DNA of 42,595 nucleotides from Fidelibacterota bacterium. GTDB lineage: Bacteria; Fidelibacterota; UBA8477; JABMPR01. Where the stretch lies: NCBI GenBank assembly GCA_021736185.1, contig JAIPGJ010000011.1, positions 1-42,595 of the forward strand, read 5' to 3'. Position 1 is the first letter of the stretch; each line of letters starts with the position of its first letter. Below, in pieces: positions 7,638 to 14,911 of this stretch. A program made the position numbers and the translations under genes. Below the pieces are notes generated by a model. The model saw only the letters and a program-made list of their open reading frames with translations. It had not been told where the DNA came from and ran no database searches.

Positions 7638-8987
7638 ATGAAAAAACAATATTGTCTTATTCTTTTAGCTGTAATTGTCTCAACAGTTGGAATTAGAGCG
7701 CGACAGAATGGCAGAAATTTACTTGAACATCAATCGGAAATTTTAAACTGGCTAAATGAATATAATGTTCCAGCGGTAGGGATCGGTTTGATTCAGAACG
7801 GGGAACTGACAGATTATAAGGTATATGGAGAGCAACGGGAGGGTGTTCCAGCAAGTGACAATACAATTTTTACCATTGCATCGGTAACAAAGACAATCAC
7901 CACAATTATCACTTTAAAACTAGTACAATCACAATTGTGGGATCTAGATGAACCATTATGTAACTATTGGATTGATCCAGATATTGCAGACGATAAGAGG
8001 CATCAGAAAATAACCACACGACACGTTTTAAGCCACCGATCGGGTCTGCCCAATTGGCGTTCTGAGTTAGAATCAAAAGAACTCGAGTTTCTCTTTGAAC
8101 CTGGCACAAAATACAATTATTCCGGGGAAGGATTTGAATATTTAAGAAAAGCACTTGAACAAAAGTTTTGCAAATCCTTTGATGAATTATCGGACTCAAT
8201 ACTATTTACACCAATGGGAATGTATGATACAAAGTTCAGCTGGGAAAATAATATTGATAACAAACGATTTGCCTTTCGGCACAATGGTGATGGAATCGAA
8301 TACAATTATCAGGGTGGAATGAACACTCCAGGTGCAAGTGGACTGCTTACTACAATTGAAGACTTTTCGAAGTTTGTCGTATATGTCATGAATCAGGCTG
8401 GATTAAGTAAAGAGCTTTATGATGAAATGACCAGTACTCAGGTCAATATAAAAAAGGATTGTGATCAAGGATTAGGGTGGCAAGTAATCAGAAATCTATC
8501 CAACAATGAATATGCTCTACTACATGAAGGTGGCGAGTGGGGTGTATCGACAATTGCCTTGTGTCTACCTGAGTCAAAAAGAGGAATTGTAGTTTTTACT
8601 AATAGTGATAACGGCGGTGAAGTTTACATGCAGGCACTTACCACGTTTTTGGATGTTGGAACAGAAATTATCGATGTTTTGGCTGGAATGTCTTATGATC
8701 CTGAGCGAACAAAAACTGTTGATGTCTCACCTACGACTCTATCAAAATATTCAGGAACGTATTTCATTGAATCTTTTCAAATGTCTGTAGAAATTACACT
8801 TAAATCCAATTATTTAGAATTTGTTTCACCCTATTCAAGCATGATGATGTATGCAGAATCTGAAACTAAATTCTTCCTCAAAGATGATGATCTAATGCTT
8901 GAATTCATGGAAGATAATAATCAAAAAGTTACTGGATTCGTGATGATCTTTAGAGGTAGTAAACCTGAAATGGTTATAAAGACATAA
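7638..8987 (+). CDS. Class C beta-lactamase-like serine hydrolase with C-terminal beta domain
   Basis: A 449-residue exported hydrolase. Residues 1-21 are a signal peptide without a lipobox, so periplasmic or secreted. The catalytic SxxK is Ser82-Val-Thr-Lys85. The usual YSN is Tyr161-Ser-Gly163 (YSGEGFEYL), a variant I have seen in related proteins. A His-x-Gly third motif is in 'LHEGGEWG'. Conserved 'LSHRSGLPNW' follows the SxxK helix as in penicillin-binding-protein-like esterases. Residues from about 365 to the end form a separate beta-rich domain of the DUF3471-like kind. It is the last gene of the + strand accessory run. Substrate unknown. Confidence 0.88.
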   Translation: MKKQYCLILLAVIVSTVGIRARQNGRNLLEHQSEILNWLNEYNVPAVGIGLIQNGELTDYKVYGEQREGVPASDNTIFTIASVTKTITTIITLKLVQSQLWDLDEPLCNYWIDPDIADDKRHQKITTRHVLSHRSGLPNWRSELESKELEFLFEPGTKYNYSGEGFEYLRKALEQKFCKSFDELSDSILFTPMGMYDTKFSWENNIDNKRFAFRHNGDGIEYNYQGGMNTPGASGLLTTIEDFSKFVVYVMNQAGLSKELYDEMTSTQVNIKKDCDQGLGWQVIRNLSNNEYALLHEGGEWGVSTIALCLPESKRGIVVFTNSDNGGEVYMQALTTFLDVGTEIIDVLAGMSYDPERTKTVDVSPTTLSKYSGTYFIESFQMSVEITLKSNYLEFVSPYSSMMMYAESETKFFLKDDDLMLEFMEDNNQKVTGFVMIFRGSKPEMVIKT

Positions 8988-9164
8988 CAATCCGGAGATA
9001 TTGTTAGCCTCCTCTTCAACAGGGTCTTCTTGGCAGTAAATTACCCGCTATCCCTTACTGAATAGTGTCTGTAGGCTACTAAAAATTCCCGTGTGGTTGA
9101 AGAAATTGCGATACTTCACAGAAATATACCGGTCGAAATCACCCTATTTACTGCATTGACACGC

Positions 9165-9204
9165 ACCTTGAAAACAAATAAGTCCCTGACAATCAGAGAC
9201 TTAT
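9165..9204 (-). terminator. Rho-independent terminator of tRNA-Lys
   Basis: Read on the - strand just after the tRNA: ATAAGTCTCTGA, loop TTG, TCAGGGACTTAT, a 12 bp stem with one G-U pair, followed by TTGTTTTC. Its position 6 nt past the tRNA 3' end fits termination of the tRNA transcript. Confidence 0.75.
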
Positions 9205-9209
9205 CTATG

Positions 9210-9282
<73 letters not shown>

Positions 9283-9285
9283 ATA

Positions 9286-9303
9286 TTTCAGCTTTAGCTG
9301 AAA
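9286..9303. repeat. Perfect hairpin beside tRNA-Lys
   Basis: TTTCAGC, loop TTTA, GCTGAAA: a perfect 7 bp stem, 3 nt outside the 5' end of the tRNA. It may be a terminator fragment from an upstream unit or a short repeat; there is no T-run long enough to call it. Confidence 0.5.
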
Positions 9304-9353
9304 ATGTCGCGCCGTAGTCTTGTTACGAAGGCGGACAAGGTCAGCAAGGTAAA

Positions 9354-9437
9354 CTTTTGCGTCGAATTTCTTGTTTGTGTCGCCCTTCGGCGGGCTCAGG
9401 GTGACACAACCTGAAAGACCTCTTAATAACGCAAAAG
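9354..9437. repeat. REP-like CCCTTCG...GGGTGACA repeat inside a wider inverted repeat
   Basis: The core GTGTCGCCCTTCGGCGGGC to TCAGGGTGACAC (9377-9407) belongs to the same sequence class as copies near 13625, 20238 and 20340. Around it lie CTTTTGCGT (9354-9362) and ACGCAAAAG (9429-9437), a perfect 9 bp outer inverted repeat. Extragenic and palindromic, like REP/BIME elements. Confidence 0.6.
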
Positions 9438-9490
9438 CGCGGTGAATATAGTCGGCAAGGTAGGGCTTGTCAATGTAGCGTATGCATGGC

Positions 9491-9525
9491 AAAACAGGTT
9501 TCAGCCCGAAGGGTCAACCTGTTTT
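9491..9525. repeat. 35 nt inverted repeat, CAGGTT family (copy a)
   Basis: Arms AAAACAGGTT and AACCTGTTTT are perfect 10 bp complements around a 15 nt loop. It ends in GTTTTTTG, so it could also terminate + strand transcription. It is closely similar to the next copy when that is read on the opposite strand. Confidence 0.65.
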
Positions 9526-9556
9526 TTGAATTGTGAATTAATATTTGGGTGGGAGA

Positions 9557-9593
9557 GGAAGCAGGTTGGTCCAAAGGACTGAAACCTGCTTCC
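9557..9593. repeat. 37 nt inverted repeat, CAGGTT family (copy b)
   Basis: Arms GGAAGCAGGTT and AACCTGCTTCC pair perfectly, with an inner GTCC-AAA-GGAC hairpin. Reverse-complemented, its centre (CAGGTTTCAGTCC) matches copy a (CAGGTTTCAGCCC), so the two sit head to head 31 bp apart, just past the mmgE/prpD stop codon. Confidence 0.65.
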
Positions 9594-9607
9594 CAATTTT
9601 GTGGTTG

Positions 9608-11041
9608 CTATACTACCAGCTTCGACATGAATTGTCTGGCGCTCACCTGATCACAGTCAAAGATCAGATCCTTGACCTCTACCAAGCGCTCCGCACTCAA
9701 GACACCCGAGGCCAGACTGTTGAACTTGTTCTCCAAATCCTGCAAGGTCATGGGCTCCCGGGGATCACCCTTGGGATACTCCAGATACTCCTCGAAGCGA
9801 CGACCGTCATTGGTAGTCACCACCACCCTGGATGGCTGTTTGGCAGGAAACATGGCCTCAAACTCCAGTGAAGGTTCGCCCACAATCTTGTCAATCACTT
9901 CAAAAATCTTGGGATCCTTTAATTTCTTCTCCGAGAAAGATTGAGTCGTGATCTTCTTGTCTACAATGGCCGCTGCCATACAGTAGGGCAATGAATGATC
10001 CGCGGTTTCCCTTGACTCCGGACGATATTTGGTTGGATCAAACAGAATGTCATAGGCCTGGGCAAAAGCCGTGACTTTGACTTCTTTAATATCCGTGTAA
10101 TCCAGATCATTCTTGATCATGGCATTCAAAGCGCAAGAAATATGTGTATGAGTCAGAGCTTCCGTCGGGAAGGCCTTCATACCACACTCCAGAATCTTAT
10201 AACTCTCCCCCAGCTTCCCAACCAAGGCATCCACATCCCAAGCCCAGGAAGACACCCCGTCACGTCCTTCCATATCCGTGGGCTTCAAGGTTTCATCCTT
10301 GGCATTCCAGCCCACAAAAGCATCCATAAAGCCTTCTTTACCTTCAAAGACTTTCTCCGTCCCTGAATACCCCTTTTGGGCTAACAAGGCTGCAAAAACA
10401 CCCGCCTGTGTGGCCATGGGGTCCACGGTATTTTTCATCATGGTCAGTTTTCCTGCCGTGGGGCAGCCAATGGTGTGGTTGTGACACCCATTGATACCAA
10501 TGGCATTCACCATTTGATCGACAGTGAGACCCAGCATTTTACCCGCTACGATGGGTGATACAAACTGGGTCAGCGTGGCGTGATGCCATTTACGCTCACG
10601 GACACCCGGTTTGGCAAAAAGACACATCCGCATCTCAAATTCATAAGCCAGAACAATGGCCACAATCACATCCTTCATGGACGCGTCTACCTTCTCAGCA
10701 ACCGAGAACGCTGCCGGCATGATGTCGCTGGGATGACTTGGATCGTCCTTCCAGTAAATATCATTGAAATCCAGAGCGCGGATCATTAATGAATTCACCA
10801 GCGCCGTACTCACTGCAGGCAGTTTATCACCAAAGCCCAAAACAGTGGATTCACCAGCGCCACCCATTTCCTGGTAGATCTCCAACATGGATTTTACATC
10901 ATGGGTACCCATGCTGCCAAAAGCACAACCAATGGAATCATAAAGGTAACGTTTCACCTCATAAATGACCTCATCAGGAAGGTCTTCGTATTTCAACCCA
11001 ACGGCAAATTCTGCCATCTGTCTTGCTATTGATTTTTCCAA
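9608..11041 (-). CDS. MmgE/PrpD family protein (2-methylcitrate dehydratase / cis-aconitate decarboxylase-like)
   Basis: 477 residues of the MmgE/PrpD fold. The N-terminal helical domain has the usual 'YLYDSIGCAFGSMGTHD' segment, then 'LVNSLMIRALDFNDIYW', 'DDPSHPSDIMPAAFSVAE' with the conserved HPSD, and a C-terminal alpha/beta domain (about 270-420) including 'RPESRETADHSLPY'. Characterised relatives are 2-methylcitrate dehydratase PrpD and cis-aconitate decarboxylase; the substrate cannot be fixed from sequence. The neighbourhood (IDH, aconitase, citrate lyase on the same strand) favours a tricarboxylic acid. The start is TTG, chosen because AGGAG lies about 6 nt upstream; the next Met is residue 9. 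The gene is separated from idh by a GxxExxY element. Confidence 0.88.
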   Translation of the reverse strand: MEKSIARQMAEFAVGLKYEDLPDEVIYEVKRYLYDSIGCAFGSMGTHDVKSMLEIYQEMGGAGESTVLGFGDKLPAVSTALVNSLMIRALDFNDIYWKDDPSHPSDIMPAAFSVAEKVDASMKDVIVAIVLAYEFEMRMCLFAKPGVRERKWHHATLTQFVSPIVAGKMLGLTVDQMVNAIGINGCHNHTIGCPTAGKLTMMKNTVDPMATQAGVFAALLAQKGYSGTEKVFEGKEGFMDAFVGWNAKDETLKPTDMEGRDGVSSWAWDVDALVGKLGESYKILECGMKAFPTEALTHTHISCALNAMIKNDLDYTDIKEVKVTAFAQAYDILFDPTKYRPESRETADHSLPYCMAAAIVDKKITTQSFSEKKLKDPKIFEVIDKIVGEPSLEFEAMFPAKQPSRVVVTTNDGRRFEEYLEYPKGDPREPMTLQDLENKFNSLASGVLSAERLVEVKDLIFDCDQVSARQFMSKLVV

Positions 11042-11057
11042 TCTCTTCTCCTGCTGT

Positions 11058-11080
11058 AACCGCGAATTACGCGAATTAAT
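11058..11080. repeat. Left terminal inverted repeat of GxxExxY element
   Basis: AACCGCGAATTACGCGAATT plus AAT. It abuts the stop codon of the GxxExxY gene (11081) and lies a few bases upstream of the mmgE ribosome-binding site. The first 17 nt match the reverse complement of 11527-11555 at 15 positions. Confidence 0.7.
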
Positions 11081-11461
11081 CTAATTTTTGTTTTGAGTCG
11101 TGCTTACCAATCGTTCCGAAACTAAAGACTTCTCTCCAAAATTCATCAAAATTCCGAGTTGGAGACCAGTTACTTTCAGATAATTGATCACCTGTGCACG
11201 TTCTATATCTCCAAGTTGCTTGAGGGCTTTCAATTCAAGAATAATTTTATTCTCAACAACCAGATCACAAGAGAACTGCTTAATTTCCTGTCCTCGGTAT
11301 GTGATTGGAAATTGCTTCTGTGATTCAAAGTTAATCCCCTGAAAACCTAGCTCGACTTTTAAGGCCTCCTCATACACTGACTCCAGGAATCCCGGACCCA
11401 AAGCTTTGTGGACCTCCATGGCACAACCCACAATTTTATAAGCCAGTTCCTTATAAATCAA
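11081..11461 (-). CDS. GxxExxY family protein
   Basis: A 126-residue protein with the family hallmark GFLESVY (G-x-x-E-x-x-Y) after 'CAMEVHKALGPG', then 'CDLVVENKIILELKAL' and 'AQVINYLKVTGLQLGILMNFG'. The ELKA core resembles PD-(D/E)xK nuclease-like folds; the biochemical function of the family is not established. The track start is TTG 11461 with a poorly spaced ribosome-binding site. Extending nine bases to a CTG at 11470 puts the start 7 nt after AAGGAG and adds L-V-E before LIYKELAY, which fits my memory of family N-termini; a CTG start is unusual, so both are possible. It lies between inverted repeats, unrelated to its metabolic neighbours. Confidence 0.85.
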   Translation of the reverse strand: MIYKELAYKIVGCAMEVHKALGPGFLESVYEEALKVELGFQGINFESQKQFPITYRGQEIKQFSCDLVVENKIILELKALKQLGDIERAQVINYLKVTGLQLGILMNFGEKSLVSERLVSTTQNKN

Positions 11462-11526
11462 CTCTACCAGAAATCTACTCCTTCAAATCACCATACATGA
11501 CTCATGTACCAAATCACAAACTATAA

Positions 11527-11555
11527 AATTCGCGAAATTGGCGTAATTTGTGGTT
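11527..11555. repeat. Right terminal inverted repeat of GxxExxY element
   Basis: Reverse complement begins AACCACAAATTACGCCAATT and continues TCGCGAATT. It pairs with the left end at 11058-11080. Confidence 0.7.
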
Positions 11556-11587
11556 TCTATGCTGTGCGCTCTCAGCGGTTGATGCCT

Positions 11588-12784
11588 TTATAATTTGGCT
11601 ATGATGGCATCGGCCATTTGAGTCGTTGAGGCAGCGCCTTTTTCAACCACATCAGCCCGACCAGCCATTTTGGCCATATCATAGGTCCGAACCTTGCCCT
11701 CAGCCACAACCTCAGCCACCGCTTTCCGTATCCTGGTAGCAATGGATTGCTCATCGATGAAATCCAGCATCATACAGGCTGACTCAATCATGGCAATGGG
11801 ATTCACAATAGATACGGGGTAATCAGCATATTTGGGCGCACTACCATGGGTCGGCTCGAAAACGCCAATACCCGTCTCAGGATTATACTGAGCACTACAG
11901 GCGAAACCCAGGCCACCAATCAAACCGGCAAAGCCATCAGAGACAATATCGCCAAACATATTACCTGCGACAATAACGCCATAATTCTCTGGATTTTTAG
12001 TCAGCCACATCATCTGAGCGTCAATGTTGGTATTCCATAATTCGATTTCCGGGAAATCAGCCCTTTGCATCTGCTGAGCCATCTTGTACATCATGCCTGA
12101 GGTTTCACGAATCACATTTGGTTTTTCACATACAGTTACTGATTTATATCCATATTTCCGGGCGTGTTCGAAGGCAGCCCTCAGGATTCTCTCTGTGGCC
12201 TTTTTGGTGAAAATCCGTGTAGAAATAGAAATTTCTTCAACCGGTGTTCCACCAAAATTCTTAACGAATCGAGGATGGGTCATCAAGGCATCATGAACCT
12301 GTTTGGGTGGGTTACTCCATTCCACTCCGCCATAAAGACCTTCTGTATTCTGGCGGAAAATAGCCACATCCACTTCTGGCTCATCCACCCCACCGTCAGC
12401 AGCTCTTCGAATAAAATTCAAGGGGTTGCCTTTATAGGTACGACAGGGACGTAAACAAATGTCGAGATTAAAATGCTGTCGCAGACCAACAATAGGACTT
12501 GAATAAACCAGACCTTTGGCCTGTAATTCAGGAGCTAATTCATTAAAGGCATCATCTTTGGGTTTAGATGTAATGGCCCCAAACAAACCTATTTTATGCT
12601 CTGCCAGGAGGTCCAAAGTACGCTGAGGCAATGGATTACCCTCCTTGCGCCAGAATTCCCAACCAATATCACCTTCCACATAATTGGCCTCAAAACCTGC
12701 GGCTGCCAGTACACGAATGGCTTCGTCTAAAACCGGTTTTCCAATACCATCTCCCGGCATGCTTACGATTGTTCTTTTTGACAC
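11588..12784 (-). CDS. icd: Isocitrate dehydrogenase (isocitrate/isopropylmalate dehydrogenase family)
   Basis: 398 residues catalysing, most likely, oxidative decarboxylation of isocitrate to 2-oxoglutarate. Family landmarks in order: 'SMPGDGIGKPVLDEA' (nucleotide-binding N-terminus), 'RQNTEGLYGGVEW' (substrate loop), 'TRIFTKKATERILRAAFEHA', 'NMFGDIVSDGFAGLIGG' (metal and dinucleotide loop with conserved Asp), and 'FEPTHGSAPKYA'. Isopropylmalate or homoisocitrate dehydrogenases share this plan, but the neighbouring aconitase and citrate lyase favour isocitrate. I cannot decide NAD versus NADP. Start is GTG with AAAGGAGA 7 nt upstream; the next Met is residue 9. Upstream lies a palindromic repeat rather than another gene, so it may have its own promoter. 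Confidence 0.9.
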   Translation of the reverse strand: MSKRTIVSMPGDGIGKPVLDEAIRVLAAAGFEANYVEGDIGWEFWRKEGNPLPQRTLDLLAEHKIGLFGAITSKPKDDAFNELAPELQAKGLVYSSPIVGLRQHFNLDICLRPCRTYKGNPLNFIRRAADGGVDEPEVDVAIFRQNTEGLYGGVEWSNPPKQVHDALMTHPRFVKNFGGTPVEEISISTRIFTKKATERILRAAFEHARKYGYKSVTVCEKPNVIRETSGMMYKMAQQMQRADFPEIELWNTNIDAQMMWLTKNPENYGVIVAGNMFGDIVSDGFAGLIGGLGFACSAQYNPETGIGVFEPTHGSAPKYADYPVSIVNPIAMIESACMMLDFIDEQSIATRIRKAVAEVVAEGKVRTYDMAKMAGRADVVEKGAASTTQMADAIIAKL

Positions 12785-12830
12785 TTTTATTCTCCTTTTA
12801 TACTTAAAATATTTACTGTCTTTTAAAATA

Positions 12831-12868
12831 TGTCCGGGCGTATCGCGATGCGCCCCACCAATTGATCG
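12831..12868. repeat. 38 nt repeat with GGGCG...CGCCC palindrome (copy a)
   Basis: Contains GGGCGTATCGCGATGCGCCC (12836-12855), a near-perfect palindrome, followed by ACCAATTGATCG. It matches 16977-17014 at 33 of 38 positions by eye. Located about 50 bp upstream of the icd start. Confidence 0.75.
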
Positions 12869-12937
12869 CCTTTAATATCTCCGCTGTTTAAATAGCAAAT
12901 CTTGATGCTAAAATCGCATTCCCTAATACTCGAAATA

Positions 12938-13612
12938 TCAAATAATCTTTGCTCTCTCACCGGTCTTTGCGCTTATTAATAAAATATCCTCTATTCGATC
13001 AATAATCGTAGACCCCGTTCGTTCGAGAACTGCTCGGGTCTGGTGGCCACCGGGAATGAGGATACAGTCCACTCCAATGGCTTCTGCCACCTCATAATCA
13101 TGCTCCGTGTCTCCAACAAACAAGACTTCAGAAGCTTCCCGCCCCAGTTCCTTCATCCAGCGGATGCCATTGTCCACCTTGCTTTCAGCGAAATGATTAT
13201 CCAGACCGATTATTTTGTCAAACATTTTTTCTATGCCAAAATAAGCCACCAACTCATCCAGTGTGTTTTGTTTATAGGCTGATAGTATGGAGTGACCAAC
13301 TCTTAAGGACCTCAATTTCAAGAGGACTTCTTTAACACCAGGATGGAGATCAACTTCATACTTATGCTTTTCATAACCGTTAATAAATTCTGTGCCAATC
13401 ATTTCAAATGATTCCTCGACAAAATCAAAGCCAAGGCGACGGTAATAGTCACTTACAGGAAAGCCAAAAATACTGACATAACGATCGTGGTCCAATGTCT
13501 CCATGTGGCGCTTCTCAAGGACCGTATTAATAATTTTTACACTCAACCAGGAATCATTGAGAAGGGTTCCATTCCAATCCCACATAATGTGTTTGTACGG
13601 GAAGTTTACCAT
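12938..13612 (-). CDS. HAD-superfamily hydrolase, phosphoglycolate-phosphatase-like, DxN variant
   Basis: 224 residues. Motif I is 'WDWNGTLLND': Asp12 is the nucleophile, but the second acidic residue, the usual general acid/base, is Asn14. Motif II is in 'HSILSAYKQNT', motif III Lys is probably in 'AESKVDNGIRW', and motif IV is 'VLFVGDTEHDYEVAEAIG'. The cap is helical (about 20-85), as in Gph/beta-phosphoglucomutase relatives. A WDWNGT subfamily exists, so the Asn is probably a subfamily trait and not damage; turnover may be slow or the substrate special. It lies between the CDF transporter and icd, all on the - strand. Confidence 0.82.
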   Translation of the reverse strand: MVNFPYKHIMWDWNGTLLNDSWLSVKIINTVLEKRHMETLDHDRYVSIFGFPVSDYYRRLGFDFVEESFEMIGTEFINGYEKHKYEVDLHPGVKEVLLKLRSLRVGHSILSAYKQNTLDELVAYFGIEKMFDKIIGLDNHFAESKVDNGIRWMKELGREASEVLFVGDTEHDYEVAEAIGVDCILIPGGHQTRAVLERTGSTIIDRIEDILLISAKTGERAKII

Positions 13613-13624
13613 TTAAAAGTTACA

Positions 13625-13670
13625 CCCTTCGACAGGCCTGTGCTGAGCTTGTCGAAGTGCTCTGGGTGAC
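13625..13670. repeat. REP-like CTTCGACA...TGTCGAAG element
   Basis: CCCTTCGACAGGCCTGTGC then TGAGCTTGTCGAAGTGCTC and TGGGTGAC. CTTCGACA and TGTCGAAG form a perfect 8 bp stem. Same class as the copies at 9377, 20238 and 20340, in the gap upstream of the HAD gene. Confidence 0.65.
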
Positions 13671-13728
13671 GCAAGCACTCCCTGGGGACAATTTGACTTT
13701 CCACTTTAGACATTTAGACCTTTGACCG

Positions 13729-14910
13729 CTACTCCGTCATCTGCGCTTTAAATTCAATGATCACCGCCGCTCGTTCGTGGGTTTTCTTCAGAGCAGTTCG
13801 AATCGCGACTTCCACTTCATCCTTCTGAAAACAATCGGCTGGAACCGGCAATTCAAACAGAATCGATTCCACGGGGTTTTCTCCCACTATTCTTAAATCC
13901 TGAACACTGAAGTCCTCGCCAAACGGAATCATGGCATTTTCTATGGTTGAGCGAATATCTCCTACAACCTTTCCCTTTACAGCTATCGGATCAATGTGGG
14001 TGACGACCTCAGCATTCAACCCATGAGCCAGTTTGTGCTCAACATTATCAGCGATGTTGTGGGCGATGGTTGGTGAAGTGGCTTCATCAATTTCCACGTG
14101 GAGGGAAATGAAACTCTGGTCACCATAATTATGGACAACCACATCATGAACCTGTCTGGCCCCCGGTACTGCCGTGGCCATTTCAGCAATCTGTTGAATA
14201 AATTCCTGAGTGGCTGGCTTCCCCAACAGATCATCGATGGCATCACGGGCAATATCATAGGCGGAATAAAGAATCATCAGCGCCACACCAAGCCCCATAA
14301 CACCATCCACATAGGGGATGCCATAGCGCGCTCCAATCAACGCTGCAATGACCAGTACCGTGGTATACACATCACTTTTATGGTGCACCGCATCTCCTTT
14401 CAGGGCATCTGAATTGATGAGATCACCCAGCTGGAAGGCAAAATGGGCCATCCAGGCCTTGGCCAGGGCAGTCAGCGTCACAACCGTAATGAACAACCAG
14501 TCAATTTTTGAAACATCAATATCAGAATCTGAGAAGAACAGGCGATCAATAGCGCCTTTGAAAAATTCCAGAGCCACCACGGCCATGAGAATGGCTATGG
14601 TGAGCGTTGCAATCGTTTCTGCCCGTCCATGACCAAAGGGGTGTTCCTTGTCGGCCGGTTTTTGAGCCACCTTGAAACCAAGAATGACCACAACGGAAGT
14701 CGCCACATCCGAGAGGGTATGAAAAGCATCGGCAATCAAAGCGATACTATTCACCATCCAGCCAAAAATGAATTTGATCACGAATAGCAGGAAGTTGCCA
14801 ATAATGGAAACCCACCCCTCCAGTTGTCCTACGTGACCTCTAAATGCAGATGAGTTAGGATCCACCCCCGATGGGGCGGTCTTCTTGACCAGATACTGCG
14901 TGAAATTCAT
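13729..14910 (-). CDS. Cation diffusion facilitator (CDF) family metal transporter
   Basis: 393 residues. Inner-membrane efflux of Zn2+, Fe2+ or similar divalent metals in exchange for protons. Six membrane segments lie in residues about 30-215. Metal-site motifs are 'ADAFHTLSDVATS' in TM2 and 'GDAVHHKSDVYTT' in TM5, each with the family His-x-x-x-Asp arrangement, and the loop 'DKEHPFGHGR' is conserved. A cytoplasmic domain follows (about 220-300, 'VHDVVVHNYGDQSFISLHVEID'), then roughly 90 extra residues beyond a standard CDF, a second small alpha/beta domain seen in longer members. The metal cannot be assigned. It begins 1 bp after the aconitase stop, so the two are co-transcribed; aconitase carries an iron-sulphur cluster, a possible but unproven link. 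Confidence 0.92.
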   Translation of the reverse strand: MNFTQYLVKKTAPSGVDPNSSAFRGHVGQLEGWVSIIGNFLLFVIKFIFGWMVNSIALIADAFHTLSDVATSVVVILGFKVAQKPADKEHPFGHGRAETIATLTIAILMAVVALEFFKGAIDRLFFSDSDIDVSKIDWLFITVVTLTALAKAWMAHFAFQLGDLINSDALKGDAVHHKSDVYTTVLVIAALIGARYGIPYVDGVMGLGVALMILYSAYDIARDAIDDLLGKPATQEFIQQIAEMATAVPGARQVHDVVVHNYGDQSFISLHVEIDEATSPTIAHNIADNVEHKLAHGLNAEVVTHIDPIAVKGKVVGDIRSTIENAMIPFGEDFSVQDLRIVGENPVESILFELPVPADCFQKDEVEVAIRTALKKTHERAAVIIEFKAQMTE

Positions 14911-14911
14911 A

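Larger units (their letters stand above)
11058..11555. mobile_element. Putative mobile cassette: GxxExxY gene between inverted repeats
   Basis: A 498 bp unit bounded by AACCGCGAATTACGC at the left and its imperfect inverse (GGCGTAATTTGTGGTT) at the right, with only the GxxExxY gene inside. The same termini bound a gene-less 226 bp unit at 16902-17127. No transposase is present. The flanking dinucleotides do not show an obvious target duplication. Mobile status is inference from the shared termini. Confidence 0.5.

Noticed and set aside
8993-9012. AACAAT...ATTGTT pair after the second serine hydrolase
   Set aside because: Only 6 AT-rich base pairs and no T-run; too weak to call a terminator.
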